This document shows positions 19,166-27,427 of a stretch of DNA of 64,000 nucleotides, in pieces. The DNA is from Clostridia bacterium (GTDB taxonomy: Bacteria; Bacillota; Clostridia; Lachnospirales; Cellulosilyticaceae): NCBI GenBank assembly GCA_029239755.1, contig JARBUI010000011.1:40402-104401 (forward strand), in the 5' to 3' direction. How positions within the stretch are numbered: the stretch's first letter is position 1; every line of letters begins with the position of its first letter. Both the position numbers and the translations under genes were made by a program. The notes under the pieces are model-generated. The model was not told the DNA's origin. It saw nothing but the letters and a program-made list of their open reading frames with translations, and did not search any database.

Positions 19166-19275
19166 GTACACGAGCACATTTTGCATAATAGATATAAAAA
19201 ACTGATATTTGCACTAAATATGATTGACAAATCCTATGACTAGAAATATAATTAAATAAAAAAGTGCTCGTGCAC
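19166..19275 (+). promoter_or_regulatory. Consensus sigma-70 promoter flanked by two LacI-type operators
   Basis: TTGACA (19224-19229), 17 bases, TATAAT (19247-19252): a full consensus promoter. A 12-bp element GTACACGAGCAC lies at 19166-19177 and its reverse-complement-like partner GTGCTCGTGCAC at 19264-19275; both fit GTRCWCGWGCAC, a palindrome with central CG as bound by LacI proteins. The downstream copy sits just past the expected start point. The LacI gene of this operon is the obvious candidate, with looping over about 98 bp. Confidence 0.65.
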
Positions 19276-19288
19276 ATAAGGAGGAAAA

Positions 19289-19924
19289 ATGGATAAAAAT
19301 AGGATTATTCATCAAGTAAGCGATAGCGCATTTAAAAAGTATGGCAGAATTTTAAATGGGTGTGATACCACAGAGCTGCTTAGAAAAATGCAGGACACTG
19401 TACTTCCAGAAGATGTTATTTATGTGCCTTCTGTAGAGGAGTTCGAAAAATTAAGTATTGCAGAAGATTTCAAAGAAAGTGTTTTTGGAGGGCTTCCAGT
19501 ACAGATAGGATACTGTAATGGCAACAACACTATGTTAAATGCAGTAGAATATCATCGTTCATCTGAAATTAATATTGCAGTAACAGATTTGATTTTGCTG
19601 CTTGGCAGTCAGCAGGATATTAAAGAAGACTATACATATGATACTGCTAATATAGAAGCATTTCTTGTGCCAGCTGGCACTATGATCGAATGCTATGCTA
19701 CAACACTGCATTATGCACCTTGCAATGCAGATGAAACAGGCTTCCGCTGCGTGGTTGTGCTTCCAAAAGACACCAATACAGATTTAGATAAACCTCTTAA
19801 TAAAACAGACGAAGACAGACTATTATTTGCCAAAAACAAATGGCTGATAGGTCATAAGGATTCTGGACTAGAAGAAAAAGGAGCTTTTATTGGACTTGTT
19901 GGAGAAAATATTTCTCTCAAATAA
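19289..19924 (+). CDS. DUF4867-like protein, sugar-isomerase operon
   Basis: 211 residues, cytoplasmic. I recognise it, with moderate confidence, as the DUF4867 family of Firmicutes; it has a beta-rich middle (IEAFLVPAGTMIECYATTLHYAPC) like a cupin or YhcH/EbgC-type fold, with His and Cys that could hold a metal. First gene of the operon, directly after the operator, with an AAGGAGG box. It is followed at 40 bases by an isomerase-like gene, so a sugar mutarotase, isomerase or accessory role is inferred; no activity is known to me. Confidence 0.6.
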   Translation: MDKNRIIHQVSDSAFKKYGRILNGCDTTELLRKMQDTVLPEDVIYVPSVEEFEKLSIAEDFKESVFGGLPVQIGYCNGNNTMLNAVEYHRSSEINIAVTDLILLLGSQQDIKEDYTYDTANIEAFLVPAGTMIECYATTLHYAPCNADETGFRCVVVLPKDTNTDLDKPLNKTDEDRLLFAKNKWLIGHKDSGLEEKGAFIGLVGENISLK

Positions 19925-19964
19925 TAACTACATTATATTTATATAACTCAAGGAGGATTTAGAA

Positions 19965-21446
19965 ATGAAAAATATTCCACAATTAAAATTAGGTATCATC
20001 GCCGTAAGCAGAGACTGTTTCCCAATGGAACTTTCAGCATCAAGAAGAGCAGCGGTTGTAAAAGCATTTACAGAAAAAACAGGTGACATTTATGAATGTC
20101 CAACAACCGTAGAAAATGAACTACATATGCTTAAAGCTTTAAAAGAAGTAAAGGAAGCAGGTTGTAACGCACTTGTTGTTTACCTAGGAAACTTTGGACC
20201 AGAGACAGCAGAAACACTTATTGCCCAAAAATTTGATGGACCAGTTATGTTTGCAGCAGCGGCAGAAGAAAAAGGAGACAATTTACTAGATGGACGCGGT
20301 GATGCATACTGTGGTATGTTAAATGCAAGCTATAACTTAAAGCTTCGTAACATTAAAGCATACATCCCAGAATATCCAGTTGGTACTGCAAGTGAAGTTG
20401 CAGATATGATTGCTGAATTTGTTCCTATAGCTAAATCTATTATCGGAATAAAGAATTTAAAGATTATTTCTTTTGGTCCTCGTCCACAAGATTTCTTAGC
20501 ATGTAATGCTCCTATTAAACAGCTTTATAACCTTGGGGTTGAGATTGAAGAAAATTCTGAGCTTGACTTATTTGCTGCCTTTAATGCCCATAGCAGCGAT
20601 CCTCGTATTCCTGATGTTATTAAAAGTATGAAAGAGGAACTAGGAGCAGGCGATAAAATGCCAGGGATACTTCCAAAGCTTGCGCAGTATGAACTTACAC
20701 TATTAGATTGGGCTGAGGCGCACAAAGGCTCAAGAGAATATGTTGTATTTGCTAACAAATGCTGGCCTTCTTTCCAAACACAATTTGGTTTTGTGCCATG
20801 TTATGTTAATAGCCGTCTTGCTGCAATGGGTATGCCAGTATCCTGTGAAGTAGATATTTATGGAGCACTTAGTGAATATATTGGAACTTGCATGAGTGAA
20901 GATGCGGTTACATTACTTGACATTAACAACACTGTTCCTGCTGATATGTATGAAGAAGAAATTAAAGGTAAATATAACTATACATTAAAAGATACTTTCA
21001 TGGGATTCCACTGCGGTAATACAGCTGCAAGCAAATTATCTTCCTGCTCAATGAAAAATCAAAAGATTATGGCAAGAGCACTAGAGCCAAATCAAGAGCC
21101 AAACATCACTCGTGGTACTTTAGAAGGAGATATTATTCCAGGAGAAATCACTTTCTTCCGTCTGCAAAGCACAGCAGATGCAAAATTAACAGCTTATGTT
21201 GCGCAAGGTGAAGTATTACCAGTTGCTACCCGTTCTTTCGGATCTATCGGTATCTTTGCTATTTCAGAAATGGGAAGATTCTATCGTCACGTACTTATTG
21301 AAAAGAATTATCCGCATCACGGAGCTGTTGCATTTGGTAATTTTGGAAAACCATTATATGAACTCTTTAAGTACCTTGGCGTTGAAGAATTAGGATTTAA
21401 TCAACCTAAAGGAATGCTTTATAAAACAGAGAATCCATTTGCATAA
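19965..21446 (+). CDS. L-fucose/L-arabinose isomerase-like protein
   Basis: 493 residues. The overall layout is that of the FucI/AraA superfamily: an N-terminal Rossmann-like domain (VYLGNFGPETAE), a middle domain containing CEVDIYGALSEYIG, and a C-terminal segment with FHCGNT and a late His (KNYPHHGAVAFG). Catalytic FucI/AraA enzymes use two acidic residues and a His around a Mn ion, and candidates are present (E and D in the CEVD and LLDINNT segments). It is not close to canonical FucI or AraA, so the substrate is open. AGGAGG box precedes ATG. Confidence 0.75.
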   Translation: MKNIPQLKLGIIAVSRDCFPMELSASRRAAVVKAFTEKTGDIYECPTTVENELHMLKALKEVKEAGCNALVVYLGNFGPETAETLIAQKFDGPVMFAAAAEEKGDNLLDGRGDAYCGMLNASYNLKLRNIKAYIPEYPVGTASEVADMIAEFVPIAKSIIGIKNLKIISFGPRPQDFLACNAPIKQLYNLGVEIEENSELDLFAAFNAHSSDPRIPDVIKSMKEELGAGDKMPGILPKLAQYELTLLDWAEAHKGSREYVVFANKCWPSFQTQFGFVPCYVNSRLAAMGMPVSCEVDIYGALSEYIGTCMSEDAVTLLDINNTVPADMYEEEIKGKYNYTLKDTFMGFHCGNTAASKLSSCSMKNQKIMARALEPNQEPNITRGTLEGDIIPGEITFFRLQSTADAKLTAYVAQGEVLPVATRSFGSIGIFAISEMGRFYRHVLIEKNYPHHGAVAFGNFGKPLYELFKYLGVEELGFNQPKGMLYKTENPFA

Positions 21447-21467
21447 TAGATATGGGTGGTAGAAAAC

Positions 21468-22493
21468 ATGGCAGTAACTATTAAACAAATAGCAGAGACC
21501 TGTAATATATCAAGAGGAACTGTTGATCGTGTACTCAATAATAGAGGGAAAGTTAAAGCTGAAACAGAAGAACTCATTCGAAGTACTGCAGCTAAATTAG
21601 GCTACAAACCTAATTTAGCTGGAAAGGCTTTAGCAGCAACTAAAAAAAATTATGTTATTGGTATTATTCTTATTTCTGAAGGCAATAAATTTTACGACGA
21701 TGTAATAAAAGGGATTGGGCAGGCTGAACAAGAAATTACTGATTATGGTATTCGTATCCTGCTTAAAACGATGAAAGGGTATCAAGTTGAAAAACAGCTG
21801 GAGCTCCTTGATGAAATAAAAGATAAGATCAATTTCCTTATTATCAATCCAATTAATGATGATAGAATCATTGATAAAATTAATCAGTTTTCAGAAGAGA
21901 ACATAAAGGTCATCACTATTAATACAGATGTGGAAAATAGTGCACGTTTATGCCATGTAGGATGTGACTATAAGAAGAGCGGAGAAACAGCCTGCGGTAT
22001 GCTGGGGCTTCTAACCGGCGGGGAGGCTAATATTGGCATAGCAACTGGTTCTGTTAAAATTTTAGGACATAATCAAAGAATTATTGGATTTAATAAAGTT
22101 TGCAGAGAGAAATATCCAAAGTTTCAAGTAACAGATATTATTGAAACAAACGATGATGATGTCTGTGCTTTTATTGAAACACAAAAGATGTTACAAAAAT
22201 ATCCTGCAATAAATGCGATATATATTGTAGCAGCAGGGGCTTATGGGGTATGTAAAGCAGTAACGGAAGCCGGACGTGAAAAGGATATTATTATCATTTC
22301 TTCTGATAAAACACCGGAGATTATTAAACTCCTGCGCGAAGGAACCATAAAGGCAACTATTTGCCAGCAGCCCTGGACACAGGGGTACAAGACAGTTAAC
22401 ATGGCCTTCCAATATTTAGTGAGCAGTGTTGTTCCAGAAAAAGAGCTGCACATTGTAAAAAATGAGATTAAAATCTTACAGAATTTAAAATAA
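21468..22493 (+). CDS. LacI family transcriptional regulator (sugar-isomerase operon)
   Basis: About 341 residues. N-terminal LacI helix-turn-helix (VTIKQIAETCNISRGTVDRVLNNRG), then a periplasmic-binding-protein-like effector domain. The RGTVDRVLNNRGKV form belongs to LacI members seen with sugar catabolic operons. ATG 21468, preceded by GGGTGGT, is preferred over GTG 21456. Located last in the operon behind the isomerase-like gene; likely binds the two GTRCWCGWGCAC elements at 19166 and 19264 and so controls itself. Effector probably the operon's sugar. Confidence 0.88.
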   Translation: MAVTIKQIAETCNISRGTVDRVLNNRGKVKAETEELIRSTAAKLGYKPNLAGKALAATKKNYVIGIILISEGNKFYDDVIKGIGQAEQEITDYGIRILLKTMKGYQVEKQLELLDEIKDKINFLIINPINDDRIIDKINQFSEENIKVITINTDVENSARLCHVGCDYKKSGETACGMLGLLTGGEANIGIATGSVKILGHNQRIIGFNKVCREKYPKFQVTDIIETNDDDVCAFIETQKMLQKYPAINAIYIVAAGAYGVCKAVTEAGREKDIIIISSDKTPEIIKLLREGTIKATICQQPWTQGYKTVNMAFQYLVSSVVPEKELHIVKNEIKILQNLK

Positions 22494-22503
22494 ACGATAT
22501 AAC

Positions 22504-22545
22504 AAATGCCCAAGAGTCTTCTTTTAGCTCCTTGGGCATTTTTTG
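22504..22545 (+). terminator. Terminator after LacI gene
   Basis: 11-bp stem (22504-22514 with 22531-22541) with a large loop, T run 22539-22544. Confidence 0.85.
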
Positions 22546-22669
22546 TATATACAAAGAAATGGATGGCTAAAATATATACCAAATGGTGGTTTTAAATAGT
22601 TTAAAACATGATAATATTAAATTGGATGGTATCACTGGAGCTTGTTATAAAATTAAAGGAAGTGTTATA

Positions 22670-24190
22670 ATGCGCATTATATTAAATAAAAGCAGTTCTA
22701 TTCCCATTTATCTGCAAATCAGAAATCAAATAAGAGATATGATTTTACAGGGTATTTTGGAGCCTGGGTTTAGGCTTCCTTCGGAGCGGAAGCTAGCTGA
22801 AACATTAGGAGTGAACCGTAGTACGGTTTTAAATGCCTATCGTGATCTAAAAGCAGATGATTTAATTGGTTCACATACTGGAGCCGGAACAACAGTCCTT
22901 ATGGCACAAACATCTATAAATAAAGACAACATGCCCCAAAAAGTAAGCAAGCTGCCTTGGATGCAGCTTCTTGGAGGCTGTGCATTAAGAATGCAGCAGC
23001 CGCTTGTAAGTGATATCTTAAAAACGGCAAACAGAAAAGATGTGATATCTTTTGCAGCAGGGTTTTTAGCTCAGACGCATGATCCGGTGGAGGAACTCTT
23101 AGAGTCGCAGTGCAGGCTGCTTAAGGATTATGGGAGTACTATGCTCCAATATAGTTCAACCCAAGGTTATTTACCTTTAAGAGAAAGTATAAGTAACTTA
23201 ATGCAAAAGAGAGGAATAACCATAGATCCAGAAGGAATTATTGTTCTATCAGGTTCTCAGCAGGCTATTGACCTTACGGCTAGAATATTTATTGATCCAG
23301 GCGATGTGGTCATTGTAGAAGAACCTTCTTTTTTCTCTGCACTCCAGATTTTTCAAAGCGTTGGGGCAAGGATTGTGCCTGTACCTATAGATGCGAAAGG
23401 CATGAAAATAGAGTTTTTGGAGTCTTTGCTCAGCAGGATAAAACCAAAACTTATCTATACGATACCCACATTTCAAAATCCTTCAGGAACAGTAATGGAT
23501 ATAAAAAGGAGAAGAGCGCTGCTAGATATCGCTTATAAGTATCAGATCCCTATTCTTGAAGATGACCCATACGGAGAGCTTAGATATGAGGGGAACCATC
23601 TTCCAACGCTTAAGGCTTTAGATCAGCATGGCTATGTCATTTATGCGAGTACTTTTTCAAAAATTATGTTTCCAGGAATGCGGATTGGCTGGGTTGTGGC
23701 TGAGAGAGAAGTCATAAGGCAATTTGTATTAGCCAAGCAAATGGCAGATCTTCATACCAATACCCTTGGACAATGGATTATGGATGACTTTTTAAGAAGT
23801 AATGTCTTTCATAAAAGACTTCAAACGGTTATTAATGAAAATAGAGAAAGCAGAAGATTGATGATTGAGGCACTGAAACAATATGCCATTGAAGATTTTG
23901 AGTGGCAAGCTCCGGAAGGTGGTTTGTATTTTTGGTGCAGGCTACCAAGGCAGATAGATCCAGAAAGGCTTATTACAAAAGCAGAAGAAAAAAAGGTCGT
24001 TTATGCTCCAGGAAAAATCTTTTGTTTGGGGTATACTGACAATCATTATATAAGGCTTAGCTTTTCTTCGCCACCTAAAGAACTTATCAAACAGGGGATA
24101 AAGCTTCTTATGCAGGCAGTTAAAGAAACGATGAATGAAGAAAAAATGAAACATAGTCCAGAGGCATCAGAAATAATGCCTATTTTATAG
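22670..24190 (+). CDS. MocR-type regulator (GntR HTH fused to aminotransferase)
   Basis: About 506 residues. Winged helix of the GntR family at about 1-75 (IPIYLQIRNQIRDMI, LPSERKLAETLGVNRSTV), a linker, then a fold-type I PLP domain with YSSTQGYLPLR, NPSG and the PLP Lys in ASTFSKIMFPGMRIGW. ATG 22670 with an AAAGGAAG box is the better start; an in-frame GTG 87 bases upstream adds residues with no family match. MocR proteins sense PLP or an amino-acid adduct and usually control a neighbouring gene, here the aminotransferase next door. Confidence 0.88.
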   Translation: MRIILNKSSSIPIYLQIRNQIRDMILQGILEPGFRLPSERKLAETLGVNRSTVLNAYRDLKADDLIGSHTGAGTTVLMAQTSINKDNMPQKVSKLPWMQLLGGCALRMQQPLVSDILKTANRKDVISFAAGFLAQTHDPVEELLESQCRLLKDYGSTMLQYSSTQGYLPLRESISNLMQKRGITIDPEGIIVLSGSQQAIDLTARIFIDPGDVVIVEEPSFFSALQIFQSVGARIVPVPIDAKGMKIEFLESLLSRIKPKLIYTIPTFQNPSGTVMDIKRRRALLDIAYKYQIPILEDDPYGELRYEGNHLPTLKALDQHGYVIYASTFSKIMFPGMRIGWVVAEREVIRQFVLAKQMADLHTNTLGQWIMDDFLRSNVFHKRLQTVINENRESRRLMIEALKQYAIEDFEWQAPEGGLYFWCRLPRQIDPERLITKAEEKKVVYAPGKIFCLGYTDNHYIRLSFSSPPKELIKQGIKLLMQAVKETMNEEKMKHSPEASEIMPIL

Positions 24191-24222
24191 AGTAAAATCT
24201 TGTTAAAAAGTGAGGGGTAAAG

Positions 24223-25407
24223 ATGTCTGTTAAATTTGCAAGTAGAGTACAACAAATGGAGTCTTCAGAAATAAGGGAGTTATTAAAACTTACTGAGAAT
24301 CCAGAAGTTATTTCTTTTGCAGGGGGAGTACCAGCACCTGAGTTATTTCCTATTAACGAACTTATTCAGGTTACAAAAGAAGTTTTGGAAGAGTCGGGGG
24401 AGCAGGCTCTTCAGTATGGGACGACCGAAGGATTTAATCCTTTAAGAGAAAAGATAGCAAAACGTATGAATAAGAAATTTAAAACGAACTTTGGTATAGA
24501 AAACATTTTAATTACTAATGGTTCACAGCAAGGATTAGATTTTACAGGGAAGATTTTTCTTGACCAGGGAGATGTAGTTTTATGTGAAAGTCCTACGTAT
24601 TTAGCTGCCATTAACGCATTCAAGGCTTATGAGCCGAGGTTTGTTGAGGTACAGTCAGATGATGAAGGCATGAGGATTGATGAACTTGAAAGCTTGCTCA
24701 AAACAACTCAAAATGTAAAATTTATTTATATTGTCCCAGACTTTCAAAATCCCTCAGGAACTTCATGGTCTCCTGAAAGACGAAAACAGTTTATGCAGGT
24801 TGTTAAGGAATATGATGTCGTTGTAGTTGAGGATAGTCCTTATAGTGAAATAAGATTTGAGGGAGCTACACCTCCTTCAATGAAATCGATGGATGAGAAA
24901 GGGCAAGTTATTTGCCTTGGTACCTTTTCTAAAACTTTTTGCCCGGGCCTTCGTATTGGATGGGTAGCGGCAGAAACAAATATTTTAGAAAAATATATAC
25001 TTGTTAAGCAAAGTGCAGATCTGCACACCTCTACTTTAAATCAAAGAAATATTTCACGGTATATGGATAGTTATGATTTTGATGCTAATATAGATAAAAT
25101 AAAGGAAGTATATAAAAAGAGAAGAGATATTATGCTGGAGGCTATAGAAGAAGAATTTCCAAAGGAGGTCAGATTTACCCGTCCAATGGGAGGGTTATTT
25201 TTGTGGGTTGAACTTCCTGAACATATGGACGCCAGAGATGTATTTACTAAGTGTATTAAAAACAAAGTGGCATTTGTGCCTGGAGAATCATTCTTTCCTA
25301 ACAATCGAAAGAAAAATACACTTAGACTTAATTATTCAAATATGCCGGAAGACAGAATTGTTGAGGGAATTAAAAGGATTGCATTGGTTTTAAGGGATCT
25401 TCTTTAA
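24223..25407 (+). CDS. PLP-dependent class I/II aminotransferase (2-aminoadipate/LysN-like)
   Basis: 394 residues. Fold-type I aminotransferase with GGVPAPELFP, QYGTTEGFNPLR, YIVPDFQNPSGTSW, PLP Lys in LGTFSKTFCPGLRIGW and C-terminal LRLNYSN. The closest group by motif is the LysN/2-aminoadipate/branched-chain type with broad specificity. It sits 32 bases downstream of the MocR regulator, whose catalytic-like domain is clearly paralogous to it. The amino donor cannot be told from sequence. Confidence 0.87.
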   Translation: MSVKFASRVQQMESSEIRELLKLTENPEVISFAGGVPAPELFPINELIQVTKEVLEESGEQALQYGTTEGFNPLREKIAKRMNKKFKTNFGIENILITNGSQQGLDFTGKIFLDQGDVVLCESPTYLAAINAFKAYEPRFVEVQSDDEGMRIDELESLLKTTQNVKFIYIVPDFQNPSGTSWSPERRKQFMQVVKEYDVVVVEDSPYSEIRFEGATPPSMKSMDEKGQVICLGTFSKTFCPGLRIGWVAAETNILEKYILVKQSADLHTSTLNQRNISRYMDSYDFDANIDKIKEVYKKRRDIMLEAIEEEFPKEVRFTRPMGGLFLWVELPEHMDARDVFTKCIKNKVAFVPGESFFPNNRKKNTLRLNYSNMPEDRIVEGIKRIALVLRDLL

Positions 25408-25539
25408 TTTGGAAACTTTGAACAATTTATAAACTCACTTAGCTAAATTAATTATAAGTATTTGAATATTGTAAGTAGGTTGCAGAGAGAGTAGCATAAT
25501 AGTAAGAACAGAGTTTATTAAGATTAATAGATAGTTTGC

Positions 25540-25570
25540 AAAGGTGCAATGATTCATTGCACCTTTTTGC
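25540..25570 (+). terminator. Terminator after aminotransferase gene
   Basis: Stem AAAGGTGCAATG (25540-25551) with CATTGCACCTTT (25555-25566), 3-base loop, T run 25564-25568. Confidence 0.85.
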
Positions 25571-25630
25571 ATTTTTATAAAACAGCTGTATTGTACAATT
25601 ATTATTTTTGTAATATAAGGGAGGGAAGTC

Positions 25631-26242
25631 ATGAGTAAGGTTGCTGTATTTATAGGTAGTGATCATGAAACAATAGCTTTCAATGAGTCGGGGACGCTAT
25701 GCGTTTTTCTGAAAAAAGAAAACAAGTGGGACATTATACAAAAAATTCCGTTGACACTTAATGAGTCAATGGGACTTAGTCGGGTAAGGGAGGCTCTTTT
25801 GCAGGCGGTAAAGGCTATGAATGGGTGTAAAATAATTGTGGCCAAAAAAGTTTATGGAGTAAGCTATACAGTTTTCGAAACGATGCAGTTCAGTATTTGG
25901 GAGGTAGAAGGACAGCCGCAAACTTTTCTTGATGATATCTCAGCACAAGAAACATCATATAAAAAACAAGATCAGGATAAAAGTAAAGTGAATAACTTTA
26001 CTCAGCAAATGGAGGAAGGTCATTATGTCATCAATCTCCAAGAAATGCAGTCAGTAAACCCGAGTATTTCTTCAAAACAAGCTATTATTCCTTTTTTAAA
26101 AAAAGGAGTATTTAAAAGGATTGATATTATTTGTTCACATACACCCCCATGGATAGAATGTGAAGTGCCAAAGTACTGTCTGAAAATGAAAACAGAGCAG
26201 ATTAGCTTAGAGAGTTATCAAGTGACGTTATTAAGTAGGTAA
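25631..26242 (+). CDS. AnfO-like protein (Fe-only nitrogenase accessory family)
   Basis: 203 residues, soluble. The order of features fits the AnfO family: N-terminal IAVFxG-like strand, a SMGLSRVREALLQ helix, KIIVAKKVYGVSYTVFE, IWEVEGQP, a Lys/Asp-rich linker, GHYVINLQEMQ, and a C-terminal ICSHTPPW motif. AnfO is known as an accessory gene of iron-only nitrogenase clusters with unclear biochemical role. No nitrogenase gene occurs in the window, so this is an orphan or belongs to a different redox system. It lies 26 bases before a MORN-repeat gene, probably an operon. Confidence 0.7.
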   Translation: MSKVAVFIGSDHETIAFNESGTLCVFLKKENKWDIIQKIPLTLNESMGLSRVREALLQAVKAMNGCKIIVAKKVYGVSYTVFETMQFSIWEVEGQPQTFLDDISAQETSYKKQDQDKSKVNNFTQQMEEGHYVINLQEMQSVNPSISSKQAIIPFLKKGVFKRIDIICSHTPPWIECEVPKYCLKMKTEQISLESYQVTLLSR

Positions 26243-26268
26243 GTAAAGAATGATGGGAGGGATGTAAA

Positions 26269-27213
26269 ATGAAGGAATTACGTACAAAGTATGGGGTCAT
26301 AAGAGGCATAGCATCTTTAGAGTGCTATGAAAATGGCAGTATCAAAGAATGTATTTTAGAGAATCCCAATGAATTAATAACAAGGTATGGTAAGTTAGTT
26401 CCTCAATATGAAGAGGATCATGTAAGACGTAAATATACTTCGTCACTATCATTTTATGAAAGTGGGAATATTAAAAGCATTTCATTAAATGATCAAACTA
26501 AGATTGCCACTTCAATAGGCGTTTTCCCTGCTGAGAAACTTACATTTTATGAAGATGGAAGTCTTAAAAGACTATTTCCTACAAACGGTAAACTAACAGG
26601 TTATTGGACTGAAGATCATGAGTATGCTCTAGCTAAGAACTATCAATTTGATTTTAGTTTTGGAAAAGTTGACTGTAAGATAATAAGCATACATTTTTAT
26701 AGATCTCAAAAAGTAAAAAGTATCACGTTATGGCCCAAAGAGCAGGTGGCTGTTAAGCTTAATGGTACTTTAGTACAGCTAAGAACAGGTATTGCTTTAT
26801 ACGAAACTGGAGAAATAAAATCCTGTGAGCCTGCCGAAGCAATCCCTGTTCATACACCTATTGGAATTATTATTGCCTATGATACAGATACTATTGGTAT
26901 ACACGGAGATAACAATTCATTACAATTCTACAAAGATGGTACGTTAAAGGCAGTAGTAAGTTCTACTGATAAAATAGAAATTTATGATCAAAGTTATAAT
27001 AAGATTACCTATTTGCCGCAAGAAACCTCAAGGTCTCTTAATCCTAATGGGGTAGGGGTCACTACTTTACATCTTTTATTTGAAAACGGAAAGATCATTA
27101 TTAATGATGAAGTGGCATATAATCTAGACGGTCATTCGTTTGTAGTAACTAATTACTTTAAAAAAATTATAAAGACTTGCGGAGAGTGTTCAAACTGCAA
27201 CTTATGCGATTAA
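26269..27213 (+). CDS. MORN_2/YwqK-like repeat protein with C-terminal Cys cluster
   Basis: 314 residues, no signal peptide. About six or seven repeats of the form L-x-F-Y-E-x-G-x-hK-x-h are visible (for example residues 17-28, 60-71 and 91-102, and later LYETGEIKS and QFYKDGTLKA), the MORN_2/YwqK pattern. The protein ends with CGECSNCNLC, a CxxCxxCxxC cluster able to bind zinc or an iron-sulfur cluster. It is cotranscribed with the AnfO-like gene by position. Function unknown; a scaffold or partner for the AnfO-like protein is inference. Confidence 0.65.
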   Translation: MKELRTKYGVIRGIASLECYENGSIKECILENPNELITRYGKLVPQYEEDHVRRKYTSSLSFYESGNIKSISLNDQTKIATSIGVFPAEKLTFYEDGSLKRLFPTNGKLTGYWTEDHEYALAKNYQFDFSFGKVDCKIISIHFYRSQKVKSITLWPKEQVAVKLNGTLVQLRTGIALYETGEIKSCEPAEAIPVHTPIGIIIAYDTDTIGIHGDNNSLQFYKDGTLKAVVSSTDKIEIYDQSYNKITYLPQETSRSLNPNGVGVTTLHLLFENGKIIINDEVAYNLDGHSFVVTNYFKKIIKTCGECSNCNLCD

Positions 27214-27271
27214 TTATTTCACTGTCTTAATAGGCTTAGGTTCAAAAAATAATAGTAGATAGAAAATAATA

Positions 27272-27315
27272 AAAACTCAGTATATAGTTATTAAAACTAC
27301 ATATTGAGTTTTTTG
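27272..27315 (+). terminator. Terminator after AnfO-like/MORN operon
   Basis: 18-bp stem with two G-U or mismatched pairs (27272-27289 with 27295-27312) and T run to 27314. Confidence 0.8.
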
Positions 27316-27427
27316 TAATTATAAACTATAATATAAATATGTAAATTTTGAATTGATTTTTAAAGCATTTTTAGTACTATGGAATGGGTATCATATATTT
27401 AATCATTAAAAATAGGGAGAGGTTTTT

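Noticed and set aside
22574..22640. ATACCA / TGGTAT inverted elements upstream of the MocR gene.
   Set aside because: Six-base arms about 50 bases apart in AT-rich DNA; MocR sites are normally longer direct repeats, so this could be chance.
25631..26242. An iron-only nitrogenase cluster implied by the AnfO-like gene.
   Set aside because: No structural or cofactor-assembly nitrogenase genes lie anywhere in the window.
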